Positions 15,822 to 26,355 of a stretch of 37,396 nt of DNA are shown here, piece by piece. The notes beneath the pieces were generated by a model that worked only from the letters and a program-made list of their open reading frames with translations, had not been told where the DNA came from and searched no databases. The translations under genes were made by a program, and so were the position numbers. Position 1 is the stretch's first letter. Every line of letters begins with the position of its first letter. The DNA comes from an uncultured Clostridium sp. (GTDB taxonomy: Bacteria > Bacillota > Clostridia > TANB77 > CAG-508), in contig CANDIF010000014.1 of NCBI GenBank assembly GCA_947384775.1, forward strand, positions 1 through 37,396, read 5' to 3'.

Positions 15822-17636
15822 TTAAACTGGTATTTCTATATAAAATATTGTGCCTTTTCCCTGAACTGTATCGAACTTAATATCTCCATTAAAATGAGCT
15901 TTAATATTTGAATAAGACATAAATAATCCAAGTCCTGTACCAGCCTTTCCTTTTGTTGTTACCATTTCTTTGAATAACTTGCTTTTTACAGTAGCAGGTA
16001 ATCCTCCTGCAAAGTCTTGTATGCTTATAACTAATTTATTCTTTCCTTCTCTATAAGCAGACAGTATAATTTTTTCTCCAGTTCTGCCATTATATGCTTG
16101 TATAGCATTAGAAATCATATTATTTATAACTTGTACTAAACTATTGATATTTCCTTTTATAGAAGTACTTTTTTCTATTTGTATATGTTCTTCTAATTCA
16201 ACTAAAGCATTACTTAATTCATGCTTCATTAAAATATTAATGTGTCTAATTAAATCTCCAATTGTAAAGTCAGGGAAGGAAGCATTTTCAGAAAATGTAA
16301 CTGCTTGCCCTTTAACAGTAGTAATTACATCAGACATATAAGAAAGATGTGTTTGAATTTTAGAAATCCATTCTCTCATATCTTTTGCTATTTCTTGATG
16401 GTCTTCATTAGTTACTTCAGGATCCCCTACAGATGTTGAATATTCATCAATCAAATCTGATAGCCCTTCAGTTGCTCCAGAAATGGACATTATAGGAGTT
16501 TTTAAGTTATGAGCAATACCACCAATCATTTGTCCGAGAGATGCTAAACGTTCTCGTTCTATTAAAATATTTTGGTTATCCTTTATTATTTCCACGTCAT
16601 GCATATGTTGTGTAATATCTTTGAACAAAAATAGTGTTCCCAAGAAAGTTATTCCAGAAAATATACCACTTGCTTCAACATTAAAATAACTATCTCCAAT
16701 TTGTAATTCTTGTTTTACAATTATAGTTTTCTCTGTTTTCTGGCTTTTCTCTAGAATTTTAGTTACTGAGTTTATGTCAAAGTTTAACTTTGTTGAATTA
16801 ATAAATTTAATAAAATTAAGATTTCTGATATTCTCTGCTTTTAAATTAAATGTCTTTAAAAACGTATTATTAAAATCTGTGATAATATTATCATCATTAA
16901 TTACTATAAAACTATCAGATATTCTATCAACAATCCTTTGCATAGCAATAGGTGTAATTTTAAAAAGATCAAATTTAAAAATAGCAAAACTAAAGCATGC
17001 AATAGTAATAGCAAGGGTTATTGGCGTTGCATATATAGAAATTTCTACTATTTGTAAGCTTCCTAAAATATTAACTACTAAAGGTATAAGTATACCAATA
17101 ATTATTAATATTGCTTGTTTTGAAAAGAAACCTGCATTTTTAATAGAATATTTTATTAAAATAAAACAAGAAACTGCAAATAAAGCATATGTGTAAAAAG
17201 TATGTACATAAAAATACCATCCATATTCAGTAGAAATATTAAGAGAATATTCTTTATAAACCAAATGATGAGCATCATTTGTCCAGACAAGAAGAACGGA
17301 TAATATTGGTATTATGAATAGTAATATATGAATTCTCTTAAGAACAACAGCATTTTTTTCAAAGGCTAAAGCCATAAATAGCAGTGCAATTGGTAAAAAG
17401 CATAAACTAATATAATAAAAATTGAAGAAATATTTTATATTAATATTAATTTTATCCATAAAAAGTATTTGTAATATCATAAATCCAAGCCAAGTAAGCA
17501 TTAATACAAATATTACAATAAACGCAACATGTAGATGCTTTTTATTTTTTCTATTAAGTAATGACCTTAAAAGAGCCATTAATAAAACACAAAGAAATAT
17601 TAGAATGCCAAGAACAACTTTATCGTTAGTAAACAT
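15822..17636 (-). CDS. Sensor histidine kinase with N-terminal 7TM domain and PAS domain
   Basis: The 604 residues are a membrane sensor. Residues 1 to about 220 hold seven hydrophobic segments of the kind found in the HisKA 7TM N-terminal region. Residues about 236-345 are a PAS domain (DSFIVINDDNIITDFNNTF). The HisKA helix follows, with the phosphorylated histidine H376 in GGIAHNLKTPI. The C-terminal ATPase contains the N box NNMISNAIQA and G boxes DFAGGLP and GTGLGLFMS. The ATG starts immediately after the NRPS stop codon, with its AGGAGG inside the NRPS end, so translation is coupled. No response regulator is visible in the window, so its partner is elsewhere. A natural idea is that it senses the NRPS product or a host or envelope signal; this is inference. 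Confidence 0.93.
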   Translation of the reverse strand: MFTNDKVVLGILIFLCVLLMALLRSLLNRKNKKHLHVAFIVIFVLMLTWLGFMILQILFMDKININIKYFFNFYYISLCFLPIALLFMALAFEKNAVVLKRIHILLFIIPILSVLLVWTNDAHHLVYKEYSLNISTEYGWYFYVHTFYTYALFAVSCFILIKYSIKNAGFFSKQAILIIIGILIPLVVNILGSLQIVEISIYATPITLAITIACFSFAIFKFDLFKITPIAMQRIVDRISDSFIVINDDNIITDFNNTFLKTFNLKAENIRNLNFIKFINSTKLNFDINSVTKILEKSQKTEKTIIVKQELQIGDSYFNVEASGIFSGITFLGTLFLFKDITQHMHDVEIIKDNQNILIERERLASLGQMIGGIAHNLKTPIMSISGATEGLSDLIDEYSTSVGDPEVTNEDHQEIAKDMREWISKIQTHLSYMSDVITTVKGQAVTFSENASFPDFTIGDLIRHINILMKHELSNALVELEEHIQIEKSTSIKGNINSLVQVINNMISNAIQAYNGRTGEKIILSAYREGKNKLVISIQDFAGGLPATVKSKLFKEMVTTKGKAGTGLGLFMSYSNIKAHFNGDIKFDTVQGKGTIFYIEIPV

Positions 17637-20600
17637 TTACAAAATCCTCCTTAGTATATTTATAAATTTAACTAAATATTTATCATTAATTTTAGGCCAA
17701 TAAAAAATAGTTTTTCTTAAATATTTGGTTGTAAATTTTGATTTTAATGTCATATCGGTATTATAATTTATATGCATATTTTCGTCAAAGTCATCAATGA
17801 TAATATTTAATAAGTTTTTAGCTTCTTCACTTTTTAAAATATTATTAATTCTATCTATAAAGTCTTTTTCAGGTAAAAACTCTATATTGTAATTTAATTT
17901 TTTTAAAACATTTAAGCATTTAATTACAGAAACAGTTTTTGGATTACATAAATGAAAAATGCGGTTTGTATCTGTTTTATGTGTTAATATTTTGCACACT
18001 GACTTTGCTGCATAGTCTACAGGCGTAATTTCAAGCTTATTGTGTAACATATATTCTGGAACCATTCCTATTCTTACAAAAGAAGCAAGTCTGTTCATAA
18101 ATGCATTATCTGCTACATTTTCCTGGAAAATTCCATCTCTATAACGAGGCATTAAATTTCCCATACGTAATATATAAGCATCTAAACCATCATTTATAGC
18201 ATTTAGAACTTGAACTTCAGCTTTGAATTTAGTAAATGTATATATATTTTCAGGATCCTGACCAATATATAAATCTGTTTCATCAAATATTACTTTAGTC
18301 TTTTTAAGAAACTTTGGATAAGATGAATCGAGCGTTCTACCTGCAACACCTATAGTAGAAATATGATACAATTTCTTTTTAAAAGTATTACAGAAATCTA
18401 TAATATATTTTACACTTAAAACATTAGCGTTGTAAAAGTCGGCATAATTTCCATAATGTGCAACATTAGCAGCACTATTTATTATTACATCTATAGAATT
18501 TGCTAAATTTAATAAATCTTCTTGATTTAAGCCAAAGCCAGGTTTAGATATATTTCCTGTTATTACAAATATTCTATTGTTTATTAAATTATCATATTTA
18601 TTTCCAAAATAGTAATTTAATTTCTGGTGTAGTTTTGCTGTTGATGTAATTCCAGGTTCATCTCTAATTATACAATATATATTAGTATCTTCTAATCTTA
18701 ATAATTCCTCTAAAATATGTATACCTAAAAATCCAGTACTTCCAGTTAGTAAAATGTTTTTTGGATAATATTTTTTTATTTTTTCACGTTTTTGAGAATC
18801 GCTTAGTATATCTATAAAACTGTCAGGTAAATTTTGCACTTTACTAAACATTGATTTTTTATCATTAGATTCTATAATTTCTTCTAATTCACAAATTGTT
18901 GGGAATCTGAAAATATCTTGATAAGTAATTTTATTAGATATTTTTTGAAATTCCACATTTAAGTTCATAGCTAAAAGTGAATCTCCACCTAATTCAAAGA
19001 AATTATCATTTATTCCAATTGGCTTAGTGTTTAGCGTTTTTTCAAATATATTAACTAATTGTTTTTGAAGTTTTGTTTTTGGCGCAACATAATCTTCTTT
19101 ATTTGTATTTAATATATTTGTAGGCAATGGAAGAGTCTTTTTATCTACTTTTCCATTTGGTGTGTATGGTAAATCATCTAAAGCAGTATAGTATGAAGGA
19201 ACCATATATCGTGGAAGACTATGTGATAAATATTTTCTAAGTTCATTTATAACAACTCGTTTATTTGCTACAAAGTATGCAGAAATAAATTCCCTGTTTT
19301 GTATAGTTTGTTTTACTACAGTTACTTTATTTATATTTGGATATTTTAAAATAAGAGATTCTATTTCTTCAAGTTCAATTCGCAATCCTCTAATTTTTAT
19401 TTGATGATCAGAACGTCCTAAACAAAGTATATTTCCGTCATTTAGATATGCACCCAAATCTCCACTTTTGTACATCATAGTATTTGGAAGAAATGGATTT
19501 TTAATAAAGCTTTTATCTGTTAATTCTTTATTATTTAAATATCCTTTTCCAACACACTCGCCTGATATATAGATATCTCCAGTAATTCCAACAGGTACAG
19601 GGTTAAATTTCTTATCTAAAATATACATTTGAGAGTTATATATTGGTTTACCAATAGTTATAATATCATTATTCATTTTTGCAAGAGTACAATAGTGTGT
19701 TTCACTAGGTCCATATCCATTATAAACAACTATATTTAATTTATGTAATTCTTGTACTAAACTTAAAGGCAATTGCTCACCTGCAAGAATAACATATTGA
19801 AGCTTTTTCAAAGCAGGCATATTTTCTAAATTATTTAAAAATATTTGCATTATAGAAGGAGTAGCTTGAAGTATATTTGCACTATTTTTCTCTATTAAAT
19901 TATTTAATAATTGGGGTGTTGTTTGCTCATTTTCATTAGCAATTACTAATTTTAAGCCTCTTTGTAATGATATTAGAGCCTCATAAACAAATAAGTCGAA
20001 ACATACAGTGGTTATAGAAACTATTGTATCATAATTTGGAGTTTTTAAGTAATCCACATAATTATTACAGTAATTTGTAAAATTAGAAATTACTCTATGC
20101 TGAATCATGACACCTTTTGGTTTTCCTGTTGAACCAGAAGTAAAAATGCAGTAAATTAAATCATCTGGTTCATTAATATTTTCTAAATTTTCATGAGATA
20201 GATTATATATTTCATTATTATTAAAATCAATATTTATTTTATTTTTAAAATCTATATTATTTGCTAAATGCTCAGTTGTTAGCAAAATTTCAGCATTACT
20301 ACTACTTAGCATATAGTCAATTCTATCTTTTGGATAGGTAGGATCTATTGGAATATAAGCACCACCAGATTTTATTACAGCAAGCATAGCTACCATTACT
20401 TCTACAGAACGATTAAGCATAATTCCAACTAAACTATTTTTATTAACATTATTATTTCTTAAGAAATTAGCCAAACTATTAGCCTTTTCATTTAGTTCTC
20501 TAAAAGTTAAACTGTTATTTTCACAGATGACTGCTATATTTTCTGGTGTTTTTTCCACTTGCTCTTCAAATAATTTAGAAATAGTTTTATTTTTTTCATA

Positions 20601-23600
20601 TTCTTTATTTGTATTATTAAATTCGAATAATATTTTATTCTTTTCTTTTTCTGAAAGCATACAAATATCTTCTACTTTTGTATCTACATTTTCTAAAATA
20701 ACATTTAAAATATTTAAATAATGCTCAGATAAATTTTGAACAAAATCTTCATTAAATAATTTTGTAGCATATTCAAAAGAAAGTTTAATTTTATCGCTAC
20801 TTGGCAATAGCTCTAAAGATAAATCGAATTTTGATATTCCGCTATCTGGAATATAATATTCAGCACTTATACCATTAAAATCGATAGTATCATAACGATT
20901 ACTTTGATAAATAAACATTGTATCAAATAATGGATTTCTACTTGTATCTCTTTTTATATTTAGGTTATTTACTAGTTCATCAAAAGGATATGTTTGATAT
21001 TTATACGCATTTAAAATATTTTCTTTAATACTTAAAACGAATTCTTTAAATGATAAACTAGCATCTATTTTATTTCTTAAAGCTAAAGTGTTTACGAACA
21101 TTCCAATTAAATTTTGAGTTTCTAACATATCTCGTCCTACAATTGGAGAGCCAACTATAATATCATCTTGAGCAGTATATTTTGAAAGTAAAATATAATA
21201 TGCAGATAAAAATATCATAAATGGTGTTATATCTAAATTCTTAGCCAAAGCATCTACTTTTTGTTTCGTTTCTAAATCTATTGATGAATAGACTTTTCTT
21301 CCTTCAAAAGACTGAACAGCAGGTCTTGTATAAGTTGTAGGTAAATTCAAAACAGGTATCTCGCCAGAAAACTGATTTATCCAATAATTTTCCGCTTCTT
21401 TAAAAAATTTAGTTTCAAATTGTTCACTTTCAAATTCAGCAAAATCTTTATAAGTGACTTTTAAATCCGTTAAGTGCTTATCATTATATAAATTAGATAA
21501 TTCATCAGTTAAAATTGATAGTGATGCACCATCAGATATAATATGATGCATGTCCACTAATATAACAGATTTTTCATTTTTTAATTTTAAAAGTTTTGCT
21601 CTAAATAAAGGAGCTTTGCTTAAATCAAATGGTTTAATAAATTCTTTAAATATACTTTGTAAATTTTCAAAATTAGATATATTTTCAATTTCTAATTTAA
21701 AGTCTATGTTTTTTTCGATTTTTTGAACAACATTTTCATTATTAAGTTCAAAAAATGTTCTTAAACTTTCATGTCTTGAGATTAAAGCATTAAAGCATTT
21801 TTCTAGTTTAGTTGAGTCAATTTCACCATTTATTATTATTCCACCAGGTACATTGTATAAAGTAGAAGAATTTCCTGCAACTTGACTTGCAAAATAAATT
21901 CTTTTTTGAGCAGAAGATATTTTATAAAATTCTGCTTCTGGTATTTTTTCTATAACTTTATTTTCTAATATATTACTTTCATTACTTATCATATCAGATA
22001 AATTTTGTACAATTGGATTTTCCAAAATATCTTTAGAAAATATTTGAACATTAAATTTATCTTTTATTCTAATGCTTAAATTTATAGCATATAGAGAATC
22101 TCCACCAAGTTCAAGAAATGAATCATCAATACTAATAGAATTAATATTTAGCAAATCTTTTAATATTTGAATAAGTTTAGAATCAGTTTCATTTCTAGGT
22201 TTAATAATTTCCTTTTTCGAATCTTGAATTTGAGGTTCTGGTAATTTCTTTCTGTCCACTTTTCCATTTGAAGTATATGGTAGGTTGTTCATTTTTACAA
22301 AATATTGAGGGATCATATAGCTAGTTAATTTTTTTTGTAAAACATCTCTAATTTTAGATACATCTATATTTTTATTTTCTATATAGTAAGCACATAAAAA
22401 CTCATGACCTTCTGTATTTTGCTTTTTGGATACTACGCAGTCTCTTATTTCCTCAATAGAACAAATCGCTTTTTCTATCTCTTCAAGTTCAATTCTTAAA
22501 CCTCTTATTTTAACTTGGTTATCAGCTCTACCTAAGCAAGTTATTGTGCCATTATTGTTAAAATATCCTAGGTCTCCAGTTTTATATAATAAACTATTAT
22601 TATTAAATTTGTTTTTCAAGAAACTTGCTTTTGTTAAATCGTCTTTGTTTATATATCCATTTCCTACACCATCACCAGATATATATAATTCTCCAGAAAT
22701 TTCTATTGGGCAGATATTCATATTATTATCTAAAATATATATTTGAGTATTATCTAAAGGTTTTCCTATTGTCATTTCTTTTACATTTGTTACATCTGTT
22801 AAAGTTGAAAATATTGTTGTTTCACTCGGTCCATAACCATTATATAATGTTACATCTTTAATTTTTCTTAATCTTTCAGCTAGAGTAATAGGATATTGCT
22901 CACCAGCTAAAGTAATATATTTTAAATTACTTATTTCTTCAATATTTTTAATATTATCTAATAATAATTTCATTCTTGAAGGAGTTGTCTGTATTATTTC
23001 AGCTTTTTCTCTATTTATTAAATCTTTTAAAAGTTCAGGAATAGTTTGTTCTTGCTGATTTGCAATTACAAGTTTTAATCCCTTTTGAAGTGATATTATA
23101 CTTTCAAAGAAAAATATATCAAAACTTATAGTTGTAACTGAAATTACTGTTCTATATTTATTATCCATTAAATATTTAATATAATTATTACAATAATTAA
23201 TTAAATTACTTAGTCCTTTATGTTTTAACATTACTCCTTTTGGCTTTCCAGTTGAACCAGATGTGTAAATTATATAAGATAAGTTTTCTTGATTGATTTT
23301 TAAATTTAGGTTTTTGGCATCATTTTTGTAAATTTCACTATCATCAATATCAATATGTTCTATATTAAATTTTGAGTTTTGGTATAATTTTTTAGTAGAT
23401 ATTAAAAGTTTGCAATTACTATCTTCTAACATATATTCTATTCTATCTTTTGGATAGTCTGGATCTATTGGAATATAAGCTCCTCCACTTTTTAATACTG
23501 CAAGTATAGCTACTATCATATTAATAGATCTTTCTAATAATATTCCTACTATACAGTTCTCTTTTATTCCTTTATTATGTAAGTAAAGAGCTAATTGATT

Positions 23601-25076
23601 AGCCTTTTCATTTAAGTCTTTATATGTTATTTTTTCATTTTCAAAAACAACAGCAATATTATCTGGAGTTTTCTGAACTTGATTTTCAAATAAGTCTACA
23701 ATTGTTTTATCATGAGGATATTCTTTATCTGTATTATTAAATTCATTTATAATTTTATTTTTTTCATCAGAAGTAATTATTTCAATATCTTTTTCTGAGA
23801 TATTATTGTTTACAATTACCTGATTTATAATATGTAAAATACGCATGTGAATGTTGTCTATATCTACTTCATCATATTTTTGAATTTGATAATCATAAGA
23901 TATAGTTAAATTGTTTTGATCATTATTATCATGCAAATGAATATACATTTCATTTGGTATAGTAGAAGATGGAAACCACTCAACTTCATAAGGCAAATCT
24001 ATATCTCTATCATTTGCTTTGGTTATTTGATAAGATAACATTATATCAAATAGTTTAGGCAAATCTTTTTGAGTTTTTCTCAAACTTTTTAAGAGATTTT
24101 CATAAGGATATTTTTGATGTCTAAGCATACCTAAAGAACTTTGCGAAATAGTTTTTACAAAGTCTATAAATGTTACATCTTTTTCAATTTTTATACGTAA
24201 TGGAGCAGTATTAATAAACATTCCAGTTGCATGTTTTTCATCAAAATTAGTTCTATTTAAAATAGGTGTACCTATTACAAAATCTTTTAAGTTTGACACT
24301 CTACTTATATAAATTGCATAAATTGCCATAAAAAAATTGAAATTAGAAATTTTAATTTCTTTGCAGAAATTTTCTATTTTATTTAGTAATTCTTTTTCTA
24401 TAACAAAATTTTTTCTATTTGCTTTTTCTGACTGCTTAGTATTTTCAACTATTTTATTACTTGGAATACGAGCAACTTCTGGAGTTGAAGAGTAAATATT
24501 ATGCCAGTATTCTTCATCTTTTAAAAATTTATTACTATTAACGTAGTCTTGCTCTGATTTTATATAGTCCTCATAAGAGTAGCTTTTTAATTTAATTTCT
24601 TTATTTTCTAATATGTTTATATAATTTTTTACGGTTTCTGTTCCAATTAATGCAAATGTTGCTGCATCTGAAATAATATGATGAGTTAATACAATGAAAC
24701 CACCATATCCGTTTTCTAATTTAAATAAAACAAATTTATATAATTTTTTATCTTTAATATCAAATACTTCTTCTGCTATATTTTGGGCAAGTTTTCGAAC
24801 TTCTTCATAATTTTTGACATTTACTCTTTCGAAAGATACTTCTTCTTGATTTGTAAAATATTGAATAAGATTTCCATTTTCTTCTTTGAAATTTAGACCA
24901 AAACTTTTATTGCTTTTAATGAATAAATTTATAGATTTATTTAATATATTTAAGTCTACATTCTGTTTTATTAGTAAGGTACCACAGATATTATTTATAT
25001 TAGTACCAGTATAAAACTGTTCCATAGACCAGATATTCTTTTGTGGATTGGTTAACTCATAAAAATCTTTCTTCAT
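17637..25076 (-). CDS. Two-module nonribosomal peptide synthetase with terminal thioester reductase (C-A-T-C-A-T-R)
   Basis: The 2479 residues assemble and release a small peptide. Domain order: condensation (HHIISDA at 132-138), adenylation (TSGSTGKPKG near 605, NGYGPSETTIF, YKTGDLG), carrier (LGGDSL, S994), condensation (HHIISDG at 1177-1183), adenylation (TSGSTGKPKG near 1648, NGYGPSETHYC, YKSGDLG), carrier (LGGDSL, S2033) and reductase (GSTGFLG at 2112-2118, Y2279 and K2283). All catalytic motifs look intact. The reductase releases the chain as an aldehyde or alcohol; comparable gut Clostridial synthetases make N-acylated dipeptide aldehydes and pyrazinones. Hand alignment with GrsA gives pocket residues D-I-F-Q-T-A-G-I-F and D-L-Y-Q-I-A-G-Y-C; I do not assign amino acids. 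The first C domain implies an acyl or peptidyl starter. No phosphopantetheinyl transferase or exporter is adjacent. Confidence 0.95.
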   Translation of the reverse strand: MKKDFYELTNPQKNIWSMEQFYTGTNINNICGTLLIKQNVDLNILNKSINLFIKSNKSFGLNFKEENGNLIQYFTNQEEVSFERVNVKNYEEVRKLAQNIAEEVFDIKDKKLYKFVLFKLENGYGGFIVLTHHIISDAATFALIGTETVKNYINILENKEIKLKSYSYEDYIKSEQDYVNSNKFLKDEEYWHNIYSSTPEVARIPSNKIVENTKQSEKANRKNFVIEKELLNKIENFCKEIKISNFNFFMAIYAIYISRVSNLKDFVIGTPILNRTNFDEKHATGMFINTAPLRIKIEKDVTFIDFVKTISQSSLGMLRHQKYPYENLLKSLRKTQKDLPKLFDIMLSYQITKANDRDIDLPYEVEWFPSSTIPNEMYIHLHDNNDQNNLTISYDYQIQKYDEVDIDNIHMRILHIINQVIVNNNISEKDIEIITSDEKNKIINEFNNTDKEYPHDKTIVDLFENQVQKTPDNIAVVFENEKITYKDLNEKANQLALYLHNKGIKENCIVGILLERSINMIVAILAVLKSGGAYIPIDPDYPKDRIEYMLEDSNCKLLISTKKLYQNSKFNIEHIDIDDSEIYKNDAKNLNLKINQENLSYIIYTSGSTGKPKGVMLKHKGLSNLINYCNNYIKYLMDNKYRTVISVTTISFDIFFFESIISLQKGLKLVIANQQEQTIPELLKDLINREKAEIIQTTPSRMKLLLDNIKNIEEISNLKYITLAGEQYPITLAERLRKIKDVTLYNGYGPSETTIFSTLTDVTNVKEMTIGKPLDNTQIYILDNNMNICPIEISGELYISGDGVGNGYINKDDLTKASFLKNKFNNNSLLYKTGDLGYFNNNGTITCLGRADNQVKIRGLRIELEEIEKAICSIEEIRDCVVSKKQNTEGHEFLCAYYIENKNIDVSKIRDVLQKKLTSYMIPQYFVKMNNLPYTSNGKVDRKKLPEPQIQDSKKEIIKPRNETDSKLIQILKDLLNINSISIDDSFLELGGDSLYAINLSIRIKDKFNVQIFSKDILENPIVQNLSDMISNESNILENKVIEKIPEAEFYKISSAQKRIYFASQVAGNSSTLYNVPGGIIINGEIDSTKLEKCFNALISRHESLRTFFELNNENVVQKIEKNIDFKLEIENISNFENLQSIFKEFIKPFDLSKAPLFRAKLLKLKNEKSVILVDMHHIISDGASLSILTDELSNLYNDKHLTDLKVTYKDFAEFESEQFETKFFKEAENYWINQFSGEIPVLNLPTTYTRPAVQSFEGRKVYSSIDLETKQKVDALAKNLDITPFMIFLSAYYILLSKYTAQDDIIVGSPIVGRDMLETQNLIGMFVNTLALRNKIDASLSFKEFVLSIKENILNAYKYQTYPFDELVNNLNIKRDTSRNPLFDTMFIYQSNRYDTIDFNGISAEYYIPDSGISKFDLSLELLPSSDKIKLSFEYATKLFNEDFVQNLSEHYLNILNVILENVDTKVEDICMLSEKEKNKILFEFNNTNKEYEKNKTISKLFEEQVEKTPENIAVICENNSLTFRELNEKANSLANFLRNNNVNKNSLVGIMLNRSVEVMVAMLAVIKSGGAYIPIDPTYPKDRIDYMLSSSNAEILLTTEHLANNIDFKNKINIDFNNNEIYNLSHENLENINEPDDLIYCIFTSGSTGKPKGVMIQHRVISNFTNYCNNYVDYLKTPNYDTIVSITTVCFDLFVYEALISLQRGLKLVIANENEQTTPQLLNNLIEKNSANILQATPSIMQIFLNNLENMPALKKLQYVILAGEQLPLSLVQELHKLNIVVYNGYGPSETHYCTLAKMNNDIITIGKPIYNSQMYILDKKFNPVPVGITGDIYISGECVGKGYLNNKELTDKSFIKNPFLPNTMMYKSGDLGAYLNDGNILCLGRSDHQIKIRGLRIELEEIESLILKYPNINKVTVVKQTIQNREFISAYFVANKRVVINELRKYLSHSLPRYMVPSYYTALDDLPYTPNGKVDKKTLPLPTNILNTNKEDYVAPKTKLQKQLVNIFEKTLNTKPIGINDNFFELGGDSLLAMNLNVEFQKISNKITYQDIFRFPTICELEEIIESNDKKSMFSKVQNLPDSFIDILSDSQKREKIKKYYPKNILLTGSTGFLGIHILEELLRLEDTNIYCIIRDEPGITSTAKLHQKLNYYFGNKYDNLINNRIFVITGNISKPGFGLNQEDLLNLANSIDVIINSAANVAHYGNYADFYNANVLSVKYIIDFCNTFKKKLYHISTIGVAGRTLDSSYPKFLKKTKVIFDETDLYIGQDPENIYTFTKFKAEVQVLNAINDGLDAYILRMGNLMPRYRDGIFQENVADNAFMNRLASFVRIGMVPEYMLHNKLEITPVDYAAKSVCKILTHKTDTNRIFHLCNPKTVSVIKCLNVLKKLNYNIEFLPEKDFIDRINNILKSEEAKNLLNIIIDDFDENMHINYNTDMTLKSKFTTKYLRKTIFYWPKINDKYLVKFINILRRIL

Positions 25077-25109
25077 GGGAACACCTCTATAATATATTCT
25101 TTAAGTATC

Positions 25110-25138
25110 ACTATATCATTAAAGAAAATATAAGTCAA
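25110..25138 (-). promoter_or_regulatory. Sigma-A-like promoter for the NRPS-kinase operon
   Basis: On the minus strand, TTGACT (25138-25133), a 17-base spacer and TATAGT (25115-25110) lie about 35 bases before the NRPS ATG. AGAGGTG serves as ribosome binding site. Confidence 0.7.
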
Positions 25139-25191
25139 CGATTTATGTTTAAAAAAACAATATTTGGAAATACTTGAAAATGGGAGGAAAA

Positions 25192-26322
25192 ATGTACAGG
25201 TACGAAAAAAAAGAAAGTAAAATGAAAAAGTTTTTTCTTGTTTTTATATATACAGGAATAATAATTGCTATGACTATATATTTATATGATTTTTATCTAA
25301 AAATTAATGTAGAAACTAAAGCAAATAATAATAACAATAATAAACAAGGTGTAGAAAGATTATCAACAGAACAGAAAATAGAAACTAATAATGATGAAGT
25401 ATCTATAAAAGAAATTACTAAAGGTGTTGTTGGAATATCTAAGATAAAAGATGTTGGCGATTCAGTTTTTGCGTCTTCAAAAATAGAAGAACTTGGATTA
25501 GGAAGCGGAATGATAATATCAAATAACGGATATATATTAACTAATTGGCATGTTGCTGGTAATAAATATAGTTCATGTTATGTAACACTAGAAAACGGAA
25601 AAACCTACAAAGGAAGTACTGTGTGGGCAGATGCTGACTTAGATGTAGCAATAGTAAAGATAGAAGAAAATGGGTTGACATATTTAAACTTAGGAAATTC
25701 TGATTCAATAGATTTAGGGGAAAAAGTATATGCAATTGGAAATCCAATAGGAGTAGAATTCCAAAGAACAGTCACTTCAGGGATAATTAGTGGATTGCAT
25801 AGAACCATTAAGATAGAGGAAAATGATAAATCAAGTTATATGGAAGGATTAATACAAACAGATGCAAGTATTAATCATGGAAACAGTGGAGGACCATTAA
25901 TAAATTCAAAAGGGGAAGTCATAGGAATTAACACAATAAAAATAGCAGATGTAGAAGGAATTGGATTTTCAATACCAATAAATGTCGTTAAACCGGTAAT
26001 AGAAAGTTTTGCAAGTACTGGAAAATTCGACGAAGCATATTTAGGAATATTTGCATATGATAAAGAAGTGGTACCATATTTAAACACAGAAATTGAATTT
26101 GAAAATGGTATATATGTTGTTCAAATAATGCAAGATGGACCAGTAGCCAAATCAGATATAAAAATAGGAGATATTATAATATCAATAGATGGGAATTCTA
26201 TTAATAGAATGAGTGAATTGAGAAATTATATATATAAAAAAGCACCGGGAGACGTTATAGAATTATTGGTAAATAGAAGTGGTAGAGAATATAAAGTTAA
26301 CGTAAAATTAGGAAAAAAATAG
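25192..26322 (+). CDS. Second membrane-anchored HtrA-type serine protease with PDZ domain
   Basis: The 376 residues have a short basic N tail, one membrane segment (residues about 12-35), a polar asparagine-rich linker, and a trypsin-like domain. The triad is H120 (TNWHVAG), D151 (DVAIVK) and S232 (HGNSGGPL). A C-terminal PDZ domain contains SDIKIGDIIISIDG. The start at ATG 25192 is preceded by GGGAGG; the in-frame TTG at 25174 and ATG at 25180 lie before or inside that site. It is divergent from the NRPS operon, 115 bases away. It is a clear paralogue of the protease at 7554-8741 but differs in linker and around the catalytic serine. Its TAG stop is shared with the -35 element of the first GC-rich cassette. 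Confidence 0.93.
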   Translation: MYRYEKKESKMKKFFLVFIYTGIIIAMTIYLYDFYLKINVETKANNNNNNKQGVERLSTEQKIETNNDEVSIKEITKGVVGISKIKDVGDSVFASSKIEELGLGSGMIISNNGYILTNWHVAGNKYSSCYVTLENGKTYKGSTVWADADLDVAIVKIEENGLTYLNLGNSDSIDLGEKVYAIGNPIGVEFQRTVTSGIISGLHRTIKIEENDKSSYMEGLIQTDASINHGNSGGPLINSKGEVIGINTIKIADVEGIGFSIPINVVKPVIESFASTGKFDEAYLGIFAYDKEVVPYLNTEIEFENGIYVVQIMQDGPVAKSDIKIGDIIISIDGNSINRMSELRNYIYKKAPGDVIELLVNRSGREYKVNVKLGKK

Positions 26323-26348
26323 ACAAAATAGCAGAAAAGTGGTATAAT
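26320..26348 (+). promoter_or_regulatory. Promoter of GC-rich cassette 1
   Basis: TAGACA (26320-26325), a 17-base spacer and TATAAT (26343-26348). The spacer sequence is nearly the same as in cassette 2. The -35 box overlaps the htrA paralogue stop codon. Confidence 0.75.
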
Positions 26349-26355
26349 AAATATA

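Noticed and set aside
17637..25076. Direct repeats between the two NRPS modules as an insertion or tandem duplication artefact
   Set aside because: The similarity is the expected homology of C, A and T domains; the frame is open throughout and both carrier serines are intact.
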